A stretch of DNA of 64,000 nucleotides, taken from positions 24,225,413 to 24,289,412 of the forward strand of contig OZ038434.1 of assembly GCA_964036275.1 (NCBI GenBank). The letters run 5' to 3'. The notes under the pieces were generated by a model, which saw nothing but the letters and a program-made list of their open reading frames with translations, ran no database searches and was not told where the DNA came from. The DNA is from Litoditis marina. Taxonomy: Eukaryota; Nematoda; Chromadorea; Rhabditida; Rhabditidae. Position 1 is the stretch's first letter. Each line of letters begins with the position of its first letter. A program made the position numbers and the translations under genes. Positions 36,111-47,945 of this stretch are shown here, in pieces.

Positions 36111-36165
36111 AGGAAGAGAGAGAGAAATAGAGAGGAGAGAGGGACAGAGAGGGGAAGAGATAAAC
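36015..36165. repeat. GA tract with duplicated flanks
   Basis: Pure GAGAGA block. The sequence ATCCCATAACTCCCCCC / TTTAGC occurs on both sides (35,973 and 36,179), a direct duplication around the tract. Confidence 0.85.
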
Positions 36166-36513
36166 TACACACTTACTATATCCCATAACTCCCCCCCCCC
36201 CAATTTAGCTCAAAACAAGCAGCTAACAAGAAAGCGTATAGTCCACATTATTTCTAATGAGACTCCTACAGTACCTATTCTAACTTTCCAATGATGTTTT
36301 GGGAAGGAAACTTCAACTTTGTCGGAAATGTTCTCGAACACTCTTTGTAACAGATAATCAGTAACGAATTCCAAAACTGTTTGCCTTTTTGATAACATTA
36401 AATGATTAAACTAACTGAAAATTTTGTAATGATAATGTAGGAGTCTTAGGAATGGAAAATACTATACAAGAATGGTTTCCTAAACTCCGTATCATTCAAA
36501 CACATAACACTAA

Positions 36514-36634
36514 CTTGAAGAAGGATGATTATGTGGTCCAATGGCTTCAGTCCTTTAAACTGCAATACATTTTCCTATCGCAGTTTAAAGGACCGTTGAC
36601 ACGGGATTGGTCCACATAATCGTCCTGCTTTAAG
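36514..36634. mobile_element. MITE, family A
   Basis: CTTGAAGAAGGATGATTATG to CATAATCGTCCTGCTTTAAG. Confidence 0.85.
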
Positions 36635-36914
36635 TAGGTTGTACATTTAACATACAATCCTTTGGGATACGTTTTGCCATAGAAGTTTTCAATAACTCAA
36701 TTAGTTAATTCTTATTAGTTAATTCTTACTACTTTTTGTTGCTGAATCTATGCGCAACAAACTTTATATTATTGTAAAACTTTATACTATTACCCTCCCC
36801 CCCCATTTGGCTCAAAACAAACGGCTAACATCTAAAAGGGGGTTCGAAAGAATACGCACGCTATCCACAAAGGTTTTCGTAAACCTACGAAAAAGTATAA
36901 TGGTCAAATTTGTC

Positions 36915-37039
36915 TTTAAAGCAGGGCGATTATGTGGACCAATCCCGTGTCAACTGTCCTTTAAACTGCAATTAAAAAATGTATTGCAGTTTAAAGGACT
37001 GAACCGTTGCGATTGGACCACGTAATCGCCCTTCTTTAA
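36915..37039. mobile_element. MITE, family A
   Basis: TTTAAAGCAGGGCGATTATG to CGTAATCGCCCTTCTTTAA; the outer arms carry matching changes on both sides (GGGCGATTA / TAATCGCCC). Confidence 0.85.
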
Positions 37040-37159
37040 CGACTACCGGAATAGATTCACGCCAATATAGGGTTCGTTCTGTCCAAATACTGAAGAGGGG
37101 TATGTAGTTTGATCCCCGTTGCTTTTTGGTCAAAACTCAAAATGTGTGACGTGTGTGTG

Positions 37160-37645
37160 GAGATCAAGGTTAATTCTATGTCTAACCGGGTTTTTAGGTA
37201 ACCTAACCCTTTTTTGGTAACCTATTTTTCAGTTACCTCGGTAGGTGACCGGTTGGCATACGTAAAATACCCCCTCATTCTGATATTGGCTGATGTTCAC
37301 TTATGCCCGATTCCGATCGTGCTATGATCACTTTTTGGGGTAAATGTTGAAGATTCTAGGCAAATGGCAAAATAACCATTATGTTGTGTTTTCGGGGCTG
37401 CTCATGCTCACTTTTGGGGCTGATCATGCTCACTTTTCCCGCCCCGATTTGGAACTATTTTACGTATGCCGGTTGGTAACCTTAAATGAAAAACCGGTTA
37501 CCCGTTATTCTATCGCAAAACTTGGTTTTTACCGTTAGTGTGAACGGTAACCGGGTTTTAGTTTCAGGTTACCTACAAGGTAACCGAAAAAAGAGGTTAC
37601 CAAAAAAGGGTTAGGTTACCTGAAAACCCGATTAGTTGTAGAATT
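37160..37645. mobile_element. GGTTACC-family foldback element, family C
   Basis: Arms AATTCTATGTCTAACCGGGT ... GGTTACCTGAAAACCCGATT flank a centre related to the segment at 22,270-22,460 (ATACCCACTCATTTCGATGT type). The longest copy here. Confidence 0.6.
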
Positions 37646-37980
37646 GGCCGGAGAGGTGTCAAACTACAAAGAGCGAACAAAATTGGTGGTCAGACCTGAA
37701 CATAGAGTAGTTTTTCTCTTTTCATAATTAACGAACGAATTTCGACCGAAAAGCGACGGCATTACACTACAAACTACAACTATCTGAAAAACTAGTTTAC
37801 AGATTCGAAGATAAAATATTTTTCTTTGTTCTTATCTGACCAAAGATTTGTAGTTAGATCCATAAGGAATTTGACCAAAAAACGACGGGATCAAACTACA
37901 ACAACGGCTGGCACTCAACAGGTCTTGGTTGTTGACCTCGAAACTCGAAATAGATCTTTTCTCGGAACATAGTTGACAGT

Positions 37981-38250
37981 TCATTGAGTTTCACTCGCGG
38001 AACAATGAAATCTGTCGGGGCGATAAATTGGTAGTAGAATGTCTACGAAAGTTGAAGCCTCCCCTGGTGCTCCGTGGCTGGATGGGGATGGTAGGCCAAA
38101 TTCAGTCTGCCTTACAGAGTTTCCCTCTGAGACTGTCTCTTGCAAGTTCCATAAGGAACTTTGAAGAACAGGGGTAACTTTAACTTTTAACTTAACTAAC
38201 AAACAGACGTGAAAATGATTGACACGGAACGAGCAAGCAAATACATTCAT
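37981..38250 (-). other. Unidentified open frame, possible element fragment
   Basis: An 89-codon minus frame ending in TGA at 37,981. No domain recognised, no clear acceptor or partner exon; base composition is more balanced than the surroundings. Confidence 0.2.
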
Positions 38251-38789
38251 GATATGTTTAACATATCATAAATAAAAAATAGGAAGTTTGCGGGAAGGAA
38301 TTTTATTTTCACTCTCTGTGCGTGCAATTCTTTTAGACCAACGCGATCACTTCAAAACCACGTTTCTACGTATGGCGTTTACACAACGTTAATGGCACAT
38401 CCCGCGTAGTAAGAAAATAAATTTAAGACAATTTCGAAATTTTCAAATAATTTTAATTACGTTTTGATTATTGTTATTATCGTCAATGTTCAGATTCAAT
38501 TGTGTGAAGACCAACTACGTGCGTCGTTTTTGAGATTTTAAACTGCGATACCTCGTTTAAGGACATTTGAGTTTGTGTGAAATTAAATTTAAAAAAACAA
38601 AAAGGGACAGCCCAGTTTTTGAATCATGAGTTAAAGTTTTAATTTTGTTGAGCTTTTTTGGAAGGATCATGGACAAAAACCTGCCTGGTTTACCCGTTCT
38701 CCATGACATATATGCACTCGCATTCCAACCAACCGCGTTTTGCAGTATTATAAAATGTTTACAATAATCAGTTGGTCCAGCTTAGGCGA

Positions 38790-39072
38790 AGGTGCGGTTA
38801 ATTCTATATGTAACCGGGTTTTTGGTAACCTAACCGGTTTTTGGTAACCCTTTTTTAAGGTTACCTCACGGGTAACCGGTAGGTAACCTAAAACTAAAAT
38901 CCGGTTACCGCATAAACTAACAGTAAAAATCACATTTTGCATTGGAAAAACAGGTAACCGCTTCTTCATTTTCGGTTACCGACCGGTTACATACTGAGGT
39001 AACCTGAAAAAAAGGCTACCAAAACCCGGTATTGTTACCATAAAACGCGGTTACATATAGAATTCACCTGCG
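38790..39072. mobile_element. GGTTACC-family foldback element, family C
   Basis: TTAATTCTATATGTAACCGG and inverted CGGTTACATATAGAATTCA ends with repeated GGTAACC inside. Confidence 0.75.
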
Positions 39073-39339
39073 GTGTTGTGTGTGAAAACCGCAAATATTG
39101 TTAAGAGAAAGAGAGCACTCCCACTCAAACAGGGGCGGGCACAAAATGGTTTGACGTCGAGTCCAACACGACCCCCTTCTTGACTTTTCTGGTTCGCCGA
39201 GCCATATCTGCCCTCCCCTGCACCCTGCACTCAAATTTTAGTTTTTTTTCTCTGTGTCTGATCGGAAAATAGAAATTTTTGCAGTGTGGGATTACAGATT
39301 GAGATTGTAAAGGGGGCCGGTTCAAAGTTACGCACGACT

Positions 39340-39540
39340 TTGCGGATCGCGGTGTCAGAAACTGGAAAAGTATTCATAATAATAATAATATATAAGAATG
39401 TTTGTTACTATGTTTACATTTGATAAGTTTGTTTTGTTGTTATGTTCTACTAACTACTAACCTCAAGTCGACTCACGACTTTGCGGTGCCAGCAACTGGA
39501 AGAGTATTCATAATATATTATATAAGAATCTTCGTTAATT
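39340..39540. repeat. Tandem duplication upstream of the 39.6-kb gene
   Basis: GACTTTGCGGatcgcGGTG...CTGGAAAAGTATTCATAAT recurs about 140 bp later as GACTTTGCGGTGCCAG...CTGGAAGAGTATTCATAAT. Confidence 0.7.
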
Positions 39541-39615
39541 ATGTTTGTATTATTTATATGTTTTACATAATAATATGTTTGTTGCAGGTTGACCAATCTA
39601 TGCTCGTCTTCAACA

Positions 39616-42600
39616 ATGCTTAAGTGTGTCGTTTGTGGGAACAGTCTCCCGGAGGATTTCCATATTTCTACGGATCCGGGACAATGCAACAGTCTGTTAG
39701 TTGGAATGTTCCGATCCGAACAATTCACTAGCGAACAGATGAATCGGTGCAAAGAGGCTGGCTCGACTTCCAATCCCGGCATCTGTCCCCGGCATGTCAG
39801 AATCGCGGTTAGTTGGTGAATTCTATATCCAACCGGGTTTTAAGGTAACCGAACCGGATTTTAGTTTCAGGTTATTCCAGGTCACCTACCAAGGTAACCT
39901 GAACAATAGGTTACCAAAAAAGGGTTAGGCAGACGTATACAATCCTAGACGACGTCTGAATTTTGGTCACCCAAAATTCATGAAAAACTGCAAAAATTCA
40001 GATAATCACCCAAAAAATTCGCCGAAATTGGGTTATTATCTGGATTTTGAACAAAAAAATATCATTTTGATCACCCAAAAATAGATAGTTGCACCATTTT
40101 CGTTCTGTCACCCAGAATTCGGAGAGTCGTCCAATAATTGTAAACGTCTGGGGTTAGGTTACCTGAAAACCCGGTTAGTTTTGTAGTTTTGTTCACTTTT
40201 CGGCGAAAACAAAAAAGTTGTTAATTCTTAAGACGAGTTGATAAATTAATTAATTTTCACGTGTATGAATCTAAATGAGTACTCTTTTCGTCGAATAGTC
40301 GCACATTACTGGGGCGAATTCTTCATTAGCTTTATCGTGTAACCATTAATCGGGTCAATAGGAATGGGGACGAGGGTCAGGGATGACCAAAGTTGGTACG
40401 CGGACAACTTTTTCAGGGGGGGGGGGGGGTCGTTTTCGGCCCAACATTCGAGAAAATAATAGAAATTCGGGACGATTTTGATAAGTTCAATTTTCGAATT
40501 GGAATATTTTGGGTTCAGAAAGCTTGTTTTTGACTATTTACCATTGACTTTTGATTTTTGAGGGGGGGGGGGGTCGTTCCGGTTGTCAGGCCGGTCAAAA
40601 TTTTGGTCATCCCTGACGAGGGTAAAGGGGACGGGGGCTGATGCAAAAAAAATACTCTTAGGTATCGTAGAAAGGGTAAATGATGAATCAATAATGAAGA
40701 TACAGAACAAGGAAAGTATTATGGAGTAATCGGAAACAAGGAAACTAAATTTGACTAGATTTCTCTCTAATTATCAATCCACCCCTCGTCCCCTTTGCCT
40801 CAGCCCTCGTTCCCTTTGCCATATCCCCCGTCCCCTTTCACCCTCGTCCCCTTTCCTAATCACCGGGTCACCTGGTTCCTAGTTAACCCTTTTGCCAATT
40901 ACTTGTTAACCCCAAACATGGAACGAATAACCGGTGCCTTTGTGGAAATGGCGTAGTTCTGTTAATTTCCACCCCGCCCATACCCCGGTAATGTTGTCCG
41001 AGTAGCCAGAAAAATTGAATAAAAAAAGGCTACCTTGACGGTGGAAACCCGGAAACCAGAAAATTTAACGGTTGACGAGACAAATTGACAAATAATTATG
41101 AATTATACAATTAAGTATGTTGATTCTCGAGACAAATTTTCAAAGCATTGATTTTTACGTGTTTATATTTAATAAACGACAATTTTGTCGATAATTCGCA
41201 GATTAGTAGTGCGTGTGGTGAAACCCGACCCCTTCTCAATTTCTCATTAGTGTCGATTCAAGCAAGTTACGTTTGAATATTTTCTTTTCTCAAATACTTG
41301 ATTTCAGGCGTGGGCTTTTCTGAGAGATCGTTCGACAACGGATTACTCCAGATCATGGGATGAGGTCAGGCTCTTTCTAGGTCTTCAGTTTTCTCTTCTG
41401 CGGTAGTTTTCAGCCATACACCAGCAAGGTTGTCCGAATAGTCACAAAAATTCGAAAATGGACTACTTCTTAGTCGAAAAGTGGAAAATCGGTCTACTTT
41501 TGATAGAAAATCTTAGACTTTCACGTATTTACATCTTAAAACGGATAAATTTTCGTCGCTTAGTCGAACCTTACTGGTGTATGTTTTCAGCCTCACTGAA
41601 GGTTTGAAGCTGAACGTTTTTGACACGACGTTCGCGCTGTGTGGGGGCTGGAAGTAGCAACATCTTAAAGAAGGACGATCTCGTGTCAACGGTCCTTTAA
41701 ACTGCAATTGAAACATGTATTGCAGTTTAAAGGACTGAACCGTTGCGATTGGACCACATAATCGTCCTTCTTTAAGGTGTCCCATGTCCCATACCAATTT
41801 CCAACCGGCATTATGTAACCACACCCCAGCTAGGTGTGACTATAGTTATTATTTTTGTTTGTCAATAACAACATATTGAAACCATCTTTGAATAGTAGTT
41901 ATGTTACTATCATGCATAACGTAGCTTTTTTTAGATCAGAGATGATTTTCCATCGAAAATATGATATTTCCTTCGAGTTTGACTCAAATGAGACCTCATT
42001 CTGACTATTTAGACCATACACCGCCAAGGGTCTCTAATTTTTCCTGAAATCTCGCGTAACCCCTTTTTTGAGTCTCGACGCCTCCAAAATTGTTCAAAAC
42101 TGCGATTTTCATCAATGTTTGATTTGATTTCCAGTAGTTTTGTATGAATTTCGCCGTTTTTCATCCCGCGACCCCTACTTTTCATTAAAATTAGTTCGCG
42201 ACCCTCCATCTTATAAGAGACTTTGCCTGTCTATGATTTAGACAACTGAACTGTGATAGGTATTATATTCTTTTCAGTTCAAAGCTACTTTCGCTCACCT
42301 CCCCCACCCAGGAATTGCAGTATTCCAATGTCTAACTGCATGCTGCCAGAATGGTCTCTCTACCATTATAGTCCAAATCAGCAACTTTTTGAAGGTACGC
42401 TGTTTCCCTATTATGTAGTTGTACTAATTTTTGATACTCTTGTTCGATGTTCGAGTGTAGGTCACAGATTCTGAATTCTAATTGAGAAGCGAGAAAAGGA
42501 ACACTATTTTTGACAAAACCTGGGTAATTCTTTATTTTTTTGAAATTTTATGTTTTTGAGCATACTTTTTGAGCATAGCATACAGTTTTGAAGCATGGTT

Positions 42601-45600
42601 AACTTATATGCTGACCCGGGAAATGTTTAATTACTATGATCCTTTCTTGAACCATTAACTGCTACTGGTTGGTTTCAGGTGGAAACTCCATGTTTTCTCT
42701 CTACCTATTTCTTCATTCTGGAAACGTTTCGTGGCTGTCTCAAGGAGTCACCTCTAGCCACCTACCAACGCACACTCGTACGTTTTTTTTTCATTTCAAT
42801 TCATGAAATTTCACGTGATCGAAAAACGGGTTATTCTTCGAAGTATGGTCGCACCTTACTGGTGTGTGGTGTTTCTCTCGTTTGTTTGAAGCTCGTGATA
42901 GTTTAGATAGATAGAATAGATTTAGTATGAGGCACTCCAATGGAACAAACGAAGTGACCAGTATAGTTTTCAGAACCAACATTTTCACCTTTTGAAATAC
43001 TCTAGGAATGACTTTTCATTCTTTTCAAGGACATACTTCAGTAGTTTTCAGGGTAAAATCTGGATTTATTTTCGCCAATAGTGCAAATATTGTGGAAATT
43101 AGTCCATGCTCGGTGCACAAAGACAAATCACAATTATCACTTTCTCAAGTATTTTAATCGAAAAGTTGGTTAGTTGTGGTAGAACTGTCTGGCTCAATAG
43201 TGATATGAAGTTGATTGAGTGGAAACGATCCATAAGACCGATACATCTTATGAATATCATAACTGTTTCTAAAAACTTTGAGAAAATCATGCATTTCAGG
43301 AACAGCTAGTGATTCCGGGACCTCCATCACAGATGAATAAACGACCTTTCGATCCGTCGCTCCCGATCAATAATGTTCCCACTCAGAACGGGGCGCCGGT
43401 CGTCAAAAGTCAGTGGTCTTTTTCTTTTGTCCTTGTTAAAGAAGGACGATTAGGTGGTCCCGTGTCAACGGTCCTTTAAACTGCAATTGAAAAATGTATT
43501 GCAGTTTAAAGGACTGAAGCGTTGCGATTGGACCACATAATCGTCCTACTTTAAATACTAATACAGGTACCCTGTACCATATGCATGACGTAACACCATA
43601 CACCGTCAAGGATCTTATGAAAAAGAAAATACAGGCAAAATCGATGTTTTGAAGGGGTCGAAAGATTTAAAAACCAATATGACACCCTTGGCGGTGTATG
43701 CTTTGGCGAAGATGTTTCGTTGAAAGAAGGGGATGCTACAATTGCCCCCCCCCCCCCCCCGAGGCCGAAAATAGGTTGAAAAGCTAGATTGGGAGGGTGG
43801 GAGGTCAAACGCACGTTGTTTGATTTGCGGGTCTTTTGGACAGCAAAAGAAAATATATTTTAATTACAAGCTGTCTGTATTCAGTGGCCGTATTCACCAA
43901 TGTCCCGGGAAGGTAGAAAAGCTTCCCGCGCCTCTGTACCCTCCTCACCAGCACACTATTTTCGTGCTCTAACTTCCCACGGGAAGGTATTTTCGGCCAC
44001 AGTAGTACCTCGAAACGCTATCATAGATATAGATGTTTAATGTTTTTAAGTTTAGTCAATTTTCAACAAGTTCTGTGTGTTCCAGGAGCTCGTGCCACCT
44101 GTCCTACCAGTGGAACAGTTATCTGGCAGCCGTGGCAACAGTTGGGCCCTTTTGGCACGTACTTGCCTCCAATTCGGTTTATTTCGCATCCAATGTCTGC
44201 CTTGACACCTGGTTCTTCGAGGATGTCATCTGAATCTCTGATGACGTCATCTGAATCTCTGATGAAGTCATCGGGAAGTGACAGGTCATCTGAATCAATG
44301 ATGTCGACGTCTGGAGATGGAGTGGCGTCGTCTGAATCTGTGATGACGTCATCGGGAAGTGGAATGACGTCCGGCTCCTCCATCGTCAAGTCATCTGAAT
44401 CTACCGACACAGTTTCTCCCACGGTAAGTCATGTTCCTATTGTTTAAAGTACTGTTTCGTCAGTTTCGTGCTTGTGCTTCAATTAAACATCCTAAAAACA
44501 AATGCACGTTTCGCGGCCGTTTGAAGGTTGATGTGTTCGTGTCCTCACTCACATCCATACATTGTAGCGATCCATATTTAGACAATCAGTAATAAACATA
44601 GCGCTTAAAGAAGGACGGTTATGTGGTCCAATCGCGACGGTTCAGTCCTTTAAACTGCAATACATGTTTCAATTGCAGTTCAAAGGACCGTTGACACGAG
44701 ATTGGTCCACATTATCGTATTTTTTTAAGTGAGATTAGGATTTTCGAGATTTTTTCATATTCGTACGTAGAGGAGTCAGTTTCGAACGTGTGGTCATGGA
44801 GAGTGTTGGCTGTTCTTTGTACTGTTTTGCGTGGTGAATTCTATATCTAACCGGGTGTTTAGGTAACCTAACCCTCTTTTAATAACCTATTTTTTTAGAT
44901 TGCCTCAGTAGGTAACCGTTTGGTAACTCAGAATGAAAAACCGGTTACCTGTTTTTCTAACGCAAAATAAATAGGTTACCAAAAAAGGGTTAGGTTACCT
45001 AGAAACCCGGTTACTTGTAGAATTAGTTGTTTTTCATAGTAAACATTATACTCACTTTATACTCACTTGTTCAGGTGCCAGCTACTAAGAATCATTCCTC
45101 TCTGCTGTGTGAAATCAGTGAAACGGTGAGCTGGTTCATTATTGTCATAAATATACAAATACCACATTTGTTACGGTATAGTTCTTTCGCTCTTCTTGAT
45201 CGTACCTTTTCTTCTTTCCAGATTATAATGCTTTCATGTTCATCTTTCTATTTTTGAAGAGAATTAACTACTTACTACTTTGAGATATGCATATATCAAA
45301 GTATGAGCTATAGCTAGTGCGAAACCAGGCTAGCGGTTGTAGTTAGCTAATGGAATAAAAATTTCCCGAGGATTACCTCATAGTAATAGTTCAAAAGATT
45401 GATGGTTTTTTTGGCAGTTCGCTTCAAATAGTTTCGAGAAGCTGTCCTTTGGATGTATTCATGTACTGGACATTTTCGTCTATAATACTCGATATTTTCA
45501 GGCCAATTCTATATGTAACCGGATTTTTTTGGTAATAACCGGTTTCTGGTAACCAGTTTTTCAGGTTACCCACAGGTAACCGGTAGGTAACCTAAAACTA

Positions 45601-47351
45601 AAAGCCTGTTAACAAACTAACGGTAAAAACCATATTTTACTTTAGAAAAACAGGTAACCGGTTTTTCCATTTCGGTTACCGACGGTTACCTACTGAGGTA
45701 ACCCGAAAAAGAGTTACCAAAAACCGGTTAGGTTACCAAACAACCCGGTTACATATAGACTTCACCATATTTTCACCGATATTTCAGAAATGTGGTGTGA
45801 CCAGAAGCCGTCGTCTTTCTGTGCAAAAGTTGACAGCCGCAGATGTAGATGCATTCGCTCACTTTCTGGTAATTTTTTTTTGGCTCAATCCGGAATCTTT
45901 CTCATCTAGATGACTTTCTGCTGGAACTTGTTGATGAATTATTACGCAAATGAAAACGTGAAAATTATGTAAAAATAGGAATGAAAGTAAGAAGAAATTG
46001 GAAGTTGAGACACGACATTCGAAAATACAGTCACAGAATGAAATATGAACACAATGCAGTAACGAGTACAGTAACACGATGTATACATAATAGTTGTCAC
46101 GAAAGTGCATCAGAAACTGAACAAGAACAAGGTGTAACACAATGCATTAGACTACAAATAATGGGTAACAACCTATACGATCAGTTCTAAACCTAGTTAA
46201 CGGTTTCCAGCAAATATCTTTTCAAGCTTATGACAGATAGCGGCATTGCTCTATTCTTGGTTATCTTTTTCTTACAAATTCATACAATACAATTCTCAGA
46301 TGCTATGGCCTCTCTATTGAAAAATAGAGAGTTTTCTGTACTGCATTTAGGTGTTCGGGTCTGTATTCGAAGAGTAATCCTTCACACAAGGACGATAACG
46401 TGGAATGACACTAATTCTAGTAGCGAGAGGGGGGGGGGGGGTGGATTAGTGTACAAGTTCAGGCGTACTGCCATTTTTATTTTTCTGAATACTGCCACTG
46501 AAGTCATACACCAGTAAGGTCCGACTAAGCGACAAGAATTCCGTTCTCAGATGTAAATACGGGAAAATTTACGATTTTCCATAAAAAGTAGACCGATTTT
46601 CATTTTTTTGGCTAAAAAAGTAGTCTGTTTCACGAATTTTTCCAACTATTCGGTCAACCTTGCGGATTGTATATGACTGAAGTAGTAAAAAGCCATTTTC
46701 ATGATAGTTTGTTGGTGCCTTTCAGCCAAACAACAGTAAGCTCTGACTATGCGACAGTAATTAGTCCGTTTTCATATGTAAACACGTGAAAATTTATAAT
46801 TTCTCATCAAAAGTCAAAAGTGGTCGAGATTTGGACGTGGAAGACTGCACGAAATCAGAGGGTGTTCGTCTGCGGGTGGTGGCAACTCCTTTGGAGGACA
46901 ATTCGTCTATTGACACTATTTGACAGTCGTCAGCGTATCGACAAATCTGTTGTGGAAATGGGTAAAGAAGCGGAGAAGAAGCTAGATGAGGTGAGAAATC
47001 GGTTTATTTTGGGAAAACTGGATTTTTTCTTCGAGTTTCATCGCAAAACTATCAAATTTGATGTATTTGATGAAAATATGGTCCTATCTTGAAGATGAGT
47101 CGAACCTTATTTGTGTATGCGGATTAACGTAACTGGACCAATATAATATAAATATATTAATTTTAAAAAAGTTGAACAATAGGAATACCAATGTGCGCTG
47201 GTCGACATTCCGAAGTGTTGAAGAATCGTTTTCAAGTTGTGGATAAAATGAGAGAATAGTTTTTTTTTCTCGTTTTTCTCACATTACGCGTTTTACCATT
47301 TGAATTCAGGTGCAATCAAGTGAGAGCAATGACAATACTGAAGGAAAATGA
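39616..47351 (+). CDS. CxxC...CxxH domain protein resembling LIN-15A/B-like family
   Basis: Exons on the plus strand: 39616-39807, 41308-41364, 42278-42394, 42679-42777, 43300-43408, 44086-44423, 45075-45125, 45788-45868 (all phase-consistent), then less certainly 46934-46990 and 47310-47351 (stop). Predicted length about 380 residues. Cys4, Cys7, Cys57 and His60 form a CxxC-x49-CxxH domain, the likely zinc site, followed by AWAFLRDRS and FKATFAHLPH. The 44,086 exon is Ser/Met-rich with repeated SSESLM units. A basic KRARATC and a later RSRRLSVQKLTAADVD follow. The paralogue at 56.9 kb shares exon order and residues, which validates most exons. LIN-15A/B-type proteins in Caenorhabditis act in transcriptional repression; transfer of that role is inference. 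The last two exons are doubtful: exon 46934 could start at 46857, or splice in frame to 47940 and fuse with the next gene. Confidence 0.6.
39822..40178. mobile_element. GGTTACC-family element, family C, with insertion
   Basis: GTGAATTCTATATCCAACCG and inverted GGTTACCTGAAAACCCGGTT ends. A separate foldback (GACGTCTGAATTTTGG ... CCCAGAATTCGGAG) sits in the middle; it starts 15 bp after the donor of exon 39616-39807. Confidence 0.65.
40376..40616. mobile_element. TIR element with G-runs
   Basis: GTCAGGGATGACCAAA at one end and its exact inverse TTTGGTCATCCCTGAC at the other; two 11-13 nt G runs inside. Lies in intron 1 of the 39.6-kb gene. Confidence 0.75.
41414..41583. mobile_element. MITE, family K
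   Basis: CATACACCAGCAAGGTTGTC and inverted GAACCTTACTGGTGTATG ends, with a GGACTAC / TAGTC inner repeat. Intron 2 of the 39.6-kb gene. Confidence 0.75.
41664..41775. mobile_element. MITE, family A
   Basis: TTAAAGAAGGACGATC to CATAATCGTCCTTCTTTAA; one arm lacks the ATGTGGTCCA segment. Confidence 0.8.
42010..42235. repeat. Dispersed repeat (ACACCGCCAAGG type)
   Basis: CCATACACCGCCAAGGGTCT and an inverted AAGAGACTTTGCCTGTCTATG end; the element at 43,595-43,705 (ACCATACACCGTCAAGGATC ... CCTTGGCGGTGTATG) is related. Confidence 0.5.
43436..43554. mobile_element. MITE, family A
   Basis: TTAAAGAAGGACGATTAGG to CATAATCGTCCTACTTTAAA, starting 28 bp after the donor of exon 43300-43408. Confidence 0.8.
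43870..44005. repeat. Inverted-repeat element (CCTTCCCGTGGGAAGT type)
   Basis: GGGAAGGTAGAAAAGCTTCC ... CTTCCCACGGGAAGG; inverted relative at 52,580-52,680 sharing GCGCCTCTGTACCCTCC. Confidence 0.55.
44604..44729. mobile_element. MITE, family A
   Basis: CTTAAAGAAGGACGGTTATG to CACATTATCGTATTTTTTTA. Confidence 0.8.
44832..45030. mobile_element. GGTTACC-family foldback element, family C
   Basis: GGTGAATTCTATATCTAACC and inverted GGTTACTTGTAGAATTAG ends; about 45 bp before exon 45075-45125. Confidence 0.75.
45500..45770. mobile_element. GGTTACC-family foldback element, family C
   Basis: CCAATTCTATATGTAACCGG and inverted CGGTTACATATAGACTTCA ends, 18 bp before exon 45788-45868. Confidence 0.75.
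46505..46676. mobile_element. MITE, family K
   Basis: CATACACCAGTAAGGTCCGA with a decayed inverted end CAACCTTGCGGATTGTATATG. A second, one-ended relative begins at 46,728 (CAACAGTAAGCTCTGACTAT). Confidence 0.65.
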
Positions 47352-47631
47352 GATGGAAACAGAGGAAACTGACTGTGTAGAAGGTCAGTTGACGACTATT
47401 TTTAATATTTTTGATTTCTCCTCGCAGACTTTGTTCAGCTTTTTCTTGTCCCTTTTCTTACTTAAATGCCCAATTCGAACTTCTATTTTCAAAATCTCAC
47501 TGACTTTTCGCTTCCTGTCAGGGACGCAGAGGATGATTTGTTGGAGTGAATGCATATTGATTGCGCGCACTTCTCTGACCTCTCGTGCCTTCTCGGCTAA
47601 CGCCGTTAGCCAAATTCGGCATTCAATGCAG

Positions 47632-47723
<92 letters not shown>
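47632..47723. repeat. 92-nt C homopolymer
   Basis: Uninterrupted run of 92 C between the 39.6-kb and 47.9-kb genes. A poly-Pro frame across it is not a gene. Confidence 0.9.
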
Positions 47724-47945
47724 TTAAGATAGAATTATTTTTGGACTAGCACTGAACGCAGCTATTTCAACTCTTCCAGTTCTCTTGATCACATAGCAGA
47801 AAGGGAACTATCATTTTGAGTTGTGGGACTATGTTGATGTCTTCTGTGTGATTCAAGCACTTTACAATTTTAAATTTGTTTTATTAAGTTTCAAGATTTC
47901 ACATAAGAGAAGTTTAGATTTTTGTATTGATTGTTTCAGTTTCAG

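Noticed and set aside
37981..38250. Gene call for the 89-codon minus frame
   Set aside because: No acceptor, partner exon or domain; listed only as an unidentified fragment.
44063..44422. Asp/Ser-rich antisense frame
   Set aside because: Exact antisense of the Ser-rich exon of the 39.6-kb gene, whose sense frame has acceptor, donor and phase.
47320..47727. 135-codon frame ending in poly-proline
   Set aside because: Its tail is the 92-C homopolymer, and no second exon or splice support favours this frame.
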